Assembly: GCA_963788965.1 (NCBI GenBank)
Contig: CAWBIK010000006.1
Span: 744,001 to 808,000 of the forward strand
DNA length: 64,000 nt
Source of the DNA: QHXQ01 sp963788965
GTDB lineage: Bacteria > Acidobacteriota > Blastocatellia > Pyrinomonadales > Pyrinomonadaceae
Direction of reading: 5' to 3'
Part shown: one piece after another, positions 59,361 to 64,000 of the stretch
Position numbering within the stretch: position 1 is the stretch's first letter
Layout: each line of letters opens with the position of its first letter
Translations under genes and position numbers: made by a program
Notes under the pieces: generated by a model
What the model saw: only the letters and a program-made list of their open reading frames with translations
What the model was told of the DNA's origin: nothing
The model's database searches: none

Positions 59361-61079
59361 TTAAGCCACAATGGTGCGTTGCTTGTCCGGCCCGCTCAGG
59401 ATGAACTGGGGCGAACTGAGCGCGTCCAGAAACTCGGTCACTTCGGTTGACTTCGCATCTTCACGCGCAGTCTCGCGCCGCAAGTCGGTTAACTCGGCCA
59501 GACATGCGCGTAAAACTTGGGCGGCTTGATCACGCTCCTTCTCAAGCGCCTCGCGGGCCGCGACGCGCAGCTTGTCGAGATTCTTGTACTGCCAGTAGAA
59601 GTAAGCCCCGGCAATCCCAGCCGCGAGCAGACCGATCAGAAAGACGCCGCTGAACAACAGGAGCAGCCCCAACAACCCGCCGCCGATGAGCGCGATCCAC
59701 GCACCGGGCGAGAGTTTGACGGCCGCGACCGCTTCTTCGATCCTTTCTTCGTAGTGCCGGTTCAGATCACTGATCAGTTCTGCCTCATTCTTGCCGTCGC
59801 GGCTGCTGCCTTTCCATGAACCGCAGTTAAACTCGGCCTCAAGCGGCACTTGCCCACGGTCGCGCGCGACCAGATCGTGATGCGCTTGCAGAATCCACTG
59901 GCGCGAGAGCGACACGGCATAACGCTGTGTGGCCCGCGTTGCACCGAACTGCTGCGGGTTCATGGCCGAGTTGGTCAGCATCGCGGCAAAGTTCGTCTGC
60001 TCTTCGAGCGAGTCGGATTCCACATCGAACCTGCGCGCTGCACTGTCGCGGTCGCCCTGTTCTTCGACGATGAGTTGGAGCATGCGTTCTTCACGCCGCA
60101 GCGGCAACTCCTCTTCATCGAAATTTGTGACGAGTGAATCGAGCAGCCCATCAACGGCCGCTTCGAGCGTCGGCGGCACGATCAACTCGCCCGTGAAGAG
60201 TTGATCGAAGAAGGCGAAGACGGCCTGATTTCTACGAGCAGCGGCGAGCGTGGCCTCTAGTCGTGGCCAAGTGGGGCTGAAGTTGCGGAGCGTCGGATAT
60301 TCTTGCGGCCCCGGTTTGGGCGCGAGTACGTCGAGCGCGTCAGCCCAACGCTTGCGTTGCTGGTCTGAGAAGCCGGCCTGTGCCTCAAGCTCGGTCAGCC
60401 ATTGATTGATCACGTCCGCGCACGCCATCAAGGCCGCACCGCCGAACACGCCGTTGGCCAGCGCATCGATCATCACGACCACGTCTCGATCCATTGCCGT
60501 CGGATTCTGGATTTGGAAGTAGCGTCTGAGCCATTGGGTGTTCGCCTGCCCGCGGCCCGCGCGCCGACAGACGAGCGCAAAGAAAAGGGAAGTCTTTGAA
60601 TCGTCGCGCATGATCGATTCTGCGCAGAGCCTTTCGGCCAGCGGTTGATTGTCGGCGATCCACGCCGTCAACGCGACGAGCGCGGGCGCGAGCCAGTAAC
60701 CCGGCGTCGCCAGCATCAGGTTCTCGGTCGCCGTCCGCATGGTTTCCTGCCGGACCAGCGCCACATCCGTCGCTTGCAGAATGCCCGTGGTCGTGCGGCG
60801 CACTTCGGCGTAGTGACCAAAACGCTTTTCGACTTCCTGCCGCACTTCGATGATGCGCGTGGCCGCCAACTGCAACTGCTTGTGCTTGATGTCCGCGTCC
60901 ACGAACCTAGTGAACTCGGCGAACAACTCATCGAGGCGCTGGCGCGTCGTCGCCTGTTGCCGCGCGACGACTTCAACCTTGCCGTCAACGACAGCAATGT
61001 TGTTGTTAATCACATCGATATTCTGCGCGAGGTTGTTGATGCTTCTGACAATCGGACTGAGATCAATCGAGGCACTCAT
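59361..61079 (-). CDS. Large unknown membrane protein of the AAA+ operon
   Basis: ATG 61079 follows GAAGGAGAC; 572 residues. Residues 1-65 form a coiled-coil-like region (IVRSINNLAQNIDVINNNIA, TTRQRLDELFAEFTRFVDAD). A long soluble helical part follows (about 70-440) with a NTQWLRRYFQIQNPTAMDRD segment and SLSRQWILQAHHDLVARDRG. Two close hydrophobic segments lie at about 455-495 (WIALIGGGLLGLLLLFSGVF and LIGLLAAGIAGAYFYW), making a membrane hairpin, then another coiled coil to the end. No known family. It may be the substrate or membrane receptor of the AAA+ ATPase (inference). Confidence 0.78.
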   Translation of the reverse strand: MSASIDLSPIVRSINNLAQNIDVINNNIAVVDGKVEVVARQQATTRQRLDELFAEFTRFVDADIKHKQLQLAATRIIEVRQEVEKRFGHYAEVRRTTTGILQATDVALVRQETMRTATENLMLATPGYWLAPALVALTAWIADNQPLAERLCAESIMRDDSKTSLFFALVCRRAGRGQANTQWLRRYFQIQNPTAMDRDVVVMIDALANGVFGGAALMACADVINQWLTELEAQAGFSDQQRKRWADALDVLAPKPGPQEYPTLRNFSPTWPRLEATLAAARRNQAVFAFFDQLFTGELIVPPTLEAAVDGLLDSLVTNFDEEELPLRREERMLQLIVEEQGDRDSAARRFDVESDSLEEQTNFAAMLTNSAMNPQQFGATRATQRYAVSLSRQWILQAHHDLVARDRGQVPLEAEFNCGSWKGSSRDGKNEAELISDLNRHYEERIEEAVAAVKLSPGAWIALIGGGLLGLLLLFSGVFLIGLLAAGIAGAYFYWQYKNLDKLRVAAREALEKERDQAAQVLRACLAELTDLRRETAREDAKSTEVTEFLDALSSPQFILSGPDKQRTIVA

Positions 61080-61095
61080 ATAATGCGTCTCCTTC

Positions 61096-61581
61096 TCATG
61101 CTGCAATGACGGACACCGAACCGTCGGCCGCAATCGCCCGCAAGGTGTCGCCGTAAACTTCGACGAAGGCGTAGGCGGGATGAAGCGCCAGCGTGCGGGC
61201 GCGTTCAAACTGAGGGGGCATCGGCCGGAACAACTCGAAGTGTTCGAGTATGTCTCCGGTCAAAGCGCAGATGTGAACTTCATAAGGTGCGCCGAGATAA
61301 CAACGGCTGACGATACCGAGCGGCAGTTGGTCGATGCGCAACTCAGGGAACTCGCCGGCGATGGCTTCGAGCAACGCCGCGAGCGCGGCCCGGTCCGACT
61401 GATAAGTGCCGACATCAAATTTGCTGACTGCTTCGAGATAAGCCCGCGACCGTTTCTGCCGCAACAACTGTTGGAGTTGCGCGCCGGCCGGCCCCGTCTG
61501 CGTTGCGTTTGGTAGCTCTATTTTTGATCTGGGGGCTGCGCCCTTGAGTGTCTGAGGTAACCCGATGATCGGCCTCGGCAT
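61096..61581 (-). CDS. Unknown soluble protein, first gene of the AAA+ operon
   Basis: 161 residues beginning MPRPIIGLPQTLKGAAPRSK after GAGGTCG. The N-terminal 40 residues are unfolded-like; the rest looks like one alpha/beta domain: LLRQKRSRAYLEAVSKFDVG, IAGEFPELRIDQLPLGIVSR, CYLGAPYEVHICALTGDILE HFELF, LALHPAYAFVEVYGDTLRAI. No signal peptide, no family recognised. The gene is 16 bases upstream of the membrane-protein gene. It shares the RPIIG start word with the 62-residue protein of the operon. Confidence 0.75.
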   Translation of the reverse strand: MPRPIIGLPQTLKGAAPRSKIELPNATQTGPAGAQLQQLLRQKRSRAYLEAVSKFDVGTYQSDRAALAALLEAIAGEFPELRIDQLPLGIVSRCYLGAPYEVHICALTGDILEHFELFRPMPPQFERARTLALHPAYAFVEVYGDTLRAIAADGSVSVIAA

Positions 61582-62055
61582 AGAACGACCTCATGCATGA
61601 CCTGCGCCTACGGCTTGCGAGAGACAGGCGGCAAAGTGAGTAAAGCAGGTTGGCGTGCTGGCTAATGCTGGTCTGGTTTGTGCCAGCAGTGACGCATCCA
61701 ATTAGACCAAAGGGTGATGATCCTGTTATGTTAAGGAGACTGGAAGCCACACCCGTTAATAGGCGTTTGCAAACAAGAGGAGCAACGGGTGTTTGACGTT
61801 AAAATTAGCGACTTAAAGAACCTGTGAGCCTCGTAAGCGGCGCAGATTCTAACACTGATCGCACAAATAGCAACCTTTTTTTGAACACGGCCGGGGCGAT
61901 CTCGCAGGCAACCCGTCGGCTGGTTCGGCAACTAAGGAAACGATGAATCAGGCCCGGTGAGTGCTGCATGACAGACAAGCTATTCATCATTCATCGTGTT
62001 GCCTTCATCGTTTCCTCCGCTCTCCCGCATTTCAATTGAAAGTAAGGAGAAGCCA
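61582..62055. other. Divergent intergenic region upstream of the AAA+ operon
   Basis: 474 bases between the AAA+ operon and the lipoprotein gene. The part near 61582-61930 is AT-richer than coding sequence and holds no convincing gene; a hairpin repeat lies at 61936-62015. Both divergent promoters must be here, but I see no clear -35/-10 pair. Confidence 0.5.
61936..62015. repeat. Family C hairpin (GATGAAT words), copy 3
   Basis: Outer arms GGAAACGATGAA (61936-61947) and TTCATCGTTTCC (62004-62015), with inner ATTCATCATTCATCG words. Confidence 0.75.
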
Positions 62056-62409
62056 ATGCATTCACGTCGAACAACGGGGCTGTTGACCTTAACGCTCTTG
62101 AGCGTCTTGCTGTTGACCGCGTGCCCGTCGCGCACCACCATCGGCAAGATCAACGCGAACCCCGACCGTTACGTCAACAAAGAGGTCGGCATCGCGGGGA
62201 ACGTGCAGGACAGTTACGGCGCGGCCTTTCTCGGCGGCGCGTATAAGGTGGACGACGGCACAGGCTCGATCTGGGTTGTGTCGCGGGGCGGCGGCGTGCC
62301 GTCAAAGGGCGCGCGCGTCGGCGTCAAAGGGCGCGTGCTGAACGGCTTCAACTTCGGCGGGCGCAACTTCGGCACAGTCATCGAAGAGTCCGAACATCGC
62401 ACCCGGTAA
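62056..62409 (+). CDS. Small lipoprotein, OB-fold-like
   Basis: ATG 62056 follows TAAGGAGAAG and begins a lipoprotein signal (TLLSVLLLTAC, Cys23); 117 residues. The mature part, TIGKINANPDRYVNKEVGIA GNVQDSY, then GAYKVDDGTGSIWVVSRGGG, GARVGVKGRVLNGFNFGGRN, is the pattern of small bacterial OB-fold (NirD/YgiW-like) periplasmic proteins: strand, INDxTG-like turn (VDDGTGSIWV), strand. Ligand unknown. It probably sits in a membrane facing the periplasm. Confidence 0.85.
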   Translation: MHSRRTTGLLTLTLLSVLLLTACPSRTTIGKINANPDRYVNKEVGIAGNVQDSYGAAFLGGAYKVDDGTGSIWVVSRGGGVPSKGARVGVKGRVLNGFNFGGRNFGTVIEESEHRTR

Positions 62410-62468
62410 AGCTTGAGCCGTTGCTTCATTGACTCAAGCCCGCGTTGAATCAATGAACAGATGACTCG

Positions 62469-62936
62469 ATGAATCAACTGCTGTCGTCGCTCGCCGCGCA
62501 GTTCGCCGCGCTGCACGCACGTTCGCTGGCGCTCGTGCGGCGCGTGCCGGCCGACAAGTTGTACTGGCAGCCGCCGCTCGGCCGCGTCACGCCCGTCGCA
62601 TCGTTGGGCGAACACGTCTTGCGCTCGGCCGCTTGCGTCGAGCAGACCTTCGGCGGGATCACGGCGAACCTGTGGGACGACCCGTTCGAGTGGACACTGC
62701 CCGAAACGCTCACGACGCCGGAGCATGTCGCCGCTTATCTCGGCGAGGTCGAGGCGACGCGGCAACGCGGCTTCGCCCACATACAAACGGACGGCGATCT
62801 CAACAAAGAACTCGCCGTGCCCTCAGGCGAGATGCAAACGCTTGGCGCGCTCCTGCTCGACACGCTCGTGCGGGCTGTGCATCATCAGGGTCGCGCCTAC
62901 GCCACGTTCCGCCTGTTCTCCGACGAACAGGTGTGA
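62469..62936 (+). CDS. DinB-like four-helix protein
   Basis: 155 residues. The pattern LSSLAAQFAALHARSLALVR, DKLYWQPPLGRVTPVASLGE HVLRSAACVEQ, and LLLDTLVRAVHHQGRAYATF with the helix 4 His pair is that of the DinB/YfiT family of metal-dependent thiol-using enzymes. His in GEHV and HHQGR are likely metal ligands. Substrate unknown. It follows the lipoprotein gene by 59 bases; the ATG has no strong ribosome site. Confidence 0.85.
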   Translation: MNQLLSSLAAQFAALHARSLALVRRVPADKLYWQPPLGRVTPVASLGEHVLRSAACVEQTFGGITANLWDDPFEWTLPETLTTPEHVAAYLGEVEATRQRGFAHIQTDGDLNKELAVPSGEMQTLGALLLDTLVRAVHHQGRAYATFRLFSDEQV

Positions 62937-62937
62937 A

Positions 62938-63028
62938 GAAATGATGTGATGAACGATGCATGATGAATGATGAATAAAGCTCAGCTTGTCTTTCATTCAT
63001 CATTTATTATGCCGCCTTCATCATTTTG
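62938..63028. repeat. Family C hairpin (GATGAAT words), copy 4
   Basis: Left arm iterates GATGAACGATGCATGATGAA and TGATGAATAAAGC; right arm CTTTCATTCATCATTTATTA then CCTTCATCATTTTG. It ends 3 bases before the TGGAGG ribosome site of the next gene. Confidence 0.8.
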
Positions 63029-63046
63029 TTTGGAGGTCTCCCCAAG

Positions 63047-63613
63047 ATGTTTTGCCCTAAGTGTAGTCAGCAACAAGCGGACGGGTCGCGCTTCTGCTCG
63101 CGTTGCGGTTTCCCGCTCGCGGGCGTGAGCGAACTGCTCGTGCGCGGCGGCCAGTTGCCCGTCTGGTCAGCGCCCGAAGGCAGCGCCGGGCCGCGGCCAC
63201 CGTCGCCCCGACGCAAAGGGACGAAGCAGGGCGGCGGCATGATGATGATCGGCATCTTCCTGATTCCGTTTCTTGCCATCATGCACGAAATCATCGGCAC
63301 GCCGGATGAGTTGCCGCTCATAGGCGTGCTCGTCTTTCTGGCAGGACTGCTGCGCCTGCTCTACGCGGCCTTCTTCCAGGAAGGTGCGCCGGCCCGGCCG
63401 GGTCAACAACTCCCGCAAACTTACGCGCCGCCTGTTGCGCCACCGCTCGGCGCGGCGCGTTATGACGCGCTGCCACCCGCGCAGGCTACACCCGCCCACA
63501 GCTATCGCCCGCCGCAGATGCACACGGCCGAGATACAGCAACCGCCGAGCGTCACCGATCACACCACGCGCTTGCTCGAACGTGACCCCGACGCGGGGCG
63601 GGAAGATCGTTAA
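63047..63613 (+). CDS. Zinc-ribbon membrane protein
   Basis: ATG 63047 follows TGGAGG with good spacing; 188 residues. N-terminal zinc ribbon FCPKCSQQQADGSRFCSRCG (two C-x2-C knuckles), a Pro/Arg linker, two hydrophobic helices at about 66-85 (MMMIGIFLIPFLAIMHEIIG) and 94-110 (LIGVLVFLAGLLRLLYAAFF), then a Pro/Gln-rich tail with VTDHTTRLLERDPD near the end, a short word I recall from similar proteins in Acidobacteriota. Function unknown; probably a membrane-bound regulator or scaffold. Confidence 0.85.
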   Translation: MFCPKCSQQQADGSRFCSRCGFPLAGVSELLVRGGQLPVWSAPEGSAGPRPPSPRRKGTKQGGGMMMIGIFLIPFLAIMHEIIGTPDELPLIGVLVFLAGLLRLLYAAFFQEGAPARPGQQLPQTYAPPVAPPLGAARYDALPPAQATPAHSYRPPQMHTAEIQQPPSVTDHTTRLLERDPDAGREDR

Positions 63614-63637
63614 GCCGCCGTCGTGCCCAAGCGCGTT

Positions 63638-64000
63638 ATGACTGAGCGCGCCATACCTGCGAATGAGTCGGCCGAACTGGCCGCGCGGCTGCGCACGCGC
63701 ATCGCGCAGACCGGCCCCATAACTTTCCACGATTGGATGGCGGCCGCACTCTACGACGCGCGCGCCGGCTACTACAACCGCGCAGACCTCACGCGTTGGG
63801 GGCGCACCGGCGACTATCGCACCAGCCCCGAACGCAGCCCCCTCTTCGCCGCCACCTGCGCGCGCTATTTCGCCGAACTCTATAACGCATTGAGCGCGCC
63901 CGATTCGTGGACGATCACAGAGGCGGGCGCGGGCGCGGGCCACTTCGCACAGGGCGTGTTGGACACATTCGCGCGCGCATACCCGCACATCTTCAAGGCG
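63638..64000 (+). CDS. MidA/NDUFAF7-like SAM-dependent methyltransferase (3' partial)
   Basis: Starts at ATG 63638 (an in-frame GTG at 63623 is the alternative) and runs off the window end after 121 codons. The sequence FHDWMAAALYDARAGYYNR, GRTGDYRTSPERSPLFAATC ARYFAELYNAL and ITEAGAGAGHFAQGVLDTF matches the MidA family: the FxxxMxxxLY start, GDYxTSPExSPLFG region and GAGxG SAM-binding loop. In mitochondria the relative methylates an arginine of complex I; bacterial targets are less clear. Gap to the zinc-ribbon gene is 24 bases. Confidence 0.88.
   Translation, partial: MTERAIPANESAELAARLRTRIAQTGPITFHDWMAAALYDARAGYYNRADLTRWGRTGDYRTSPERSPLFAATCARYFAELYNALSAPDSWTITEAGAGAGHFAQGVLDTFARAYPHIFKA

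Noticed and set aside
61415..61990. Short minus-strand open frames in the gap upstream of the AAA+ operon
   Set aside because: Composition and lack of ribosome sites do not support genes; part overlaps the first operon gene in another frame.

Overview
This GC-rich window looks like chromosomal backbone of an uncultured or little-studied Acidobacteriota, most like the Blastocatellia. That placement is inference from gene style: iron-sulfur uracil-DNA glycosylases, an ECF sigma/anti-sigma pair, MGDG-synthase-like glycosyltransferase, zinc-ribbon membrane proteins, and intergenic hairpins built from short iterated words. The cell is probably diderm, because lpxD (lipid A) is present. No rRNA, tRNA, CRISPR array, integrase, transposase or phage gene was recognised.

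Layout. 1-1679 is the C-terminal part of a class A penicillin-binding protein. 1715-7905 (minus) is a tightly packed seven-gene run of exported or membrane proteins: thioredoxin-like protein, two related secreted proteins, a matrixin-like metallopeptidase with a (CCGDP)n tail, an ankyrin protein, a polytopic membrane protein and a peptidoglycan amidase. 8262-11075 is an ECF sigma/zinc anti-sigma pair and a TonB-domain protein. 11154-13113 (minus) is iscU-like and iscS, separated by an array of 13 tandem palindromes. 13409-20230 holds a glycine-zipper protein, a SAM hydrolase, citrate synthase, a double GT4 glycosyltransferase and a CPBP protease. 20251-24059 is an NtrY/NtrX-like two-component pair. 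24203-27467 groups a radical SAM enzyme, an MGDG-synthase-like glycosyltransferase and an SDR. 27688-35909 carries bacterioferritin, lpxD, priA, two family-4 uracil-DNA glycosylases and coaBC. 36208-45194 has small secreted proteins, an Ntn-hydrolase asparaginase, a FecR-like protein, ugd and an epimerase (sugar nucleotides), mtnA and a DUF4383 protein. 45338-56966 carries gatB, an SDR, dtd, a cyclophilin, a conserved secreted protein, aconitase, a K+ channel-like protein and an aldehyde dehydrogenase. 57049-61581 (minus) is a five-gene operon around a Ycf46-like AAA+ ATPase that I cannot assign to a known system. The window ends in a MidA-like methyltransferase.

Two features cut across the window. 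First, about twelve single-base frame breaks interrupt otherwise good genes, including gatB, lpxD and acnA; nearly all look like one extra base, so consensus error is the leading explanation. These genes are annotated over their full reconstructed span. Second, many intergenic gaps hold inverted repeats whose arms are tandem 7-9 bp words (several families), often touching a stop codon or lying just before the next start.

The best candidates for something undescribed are the AAA+ operon (57049-61581), the exported metallopeptidase/redox operon (1715-7905) and the palindrome array inside the isc locus (11550-11824).
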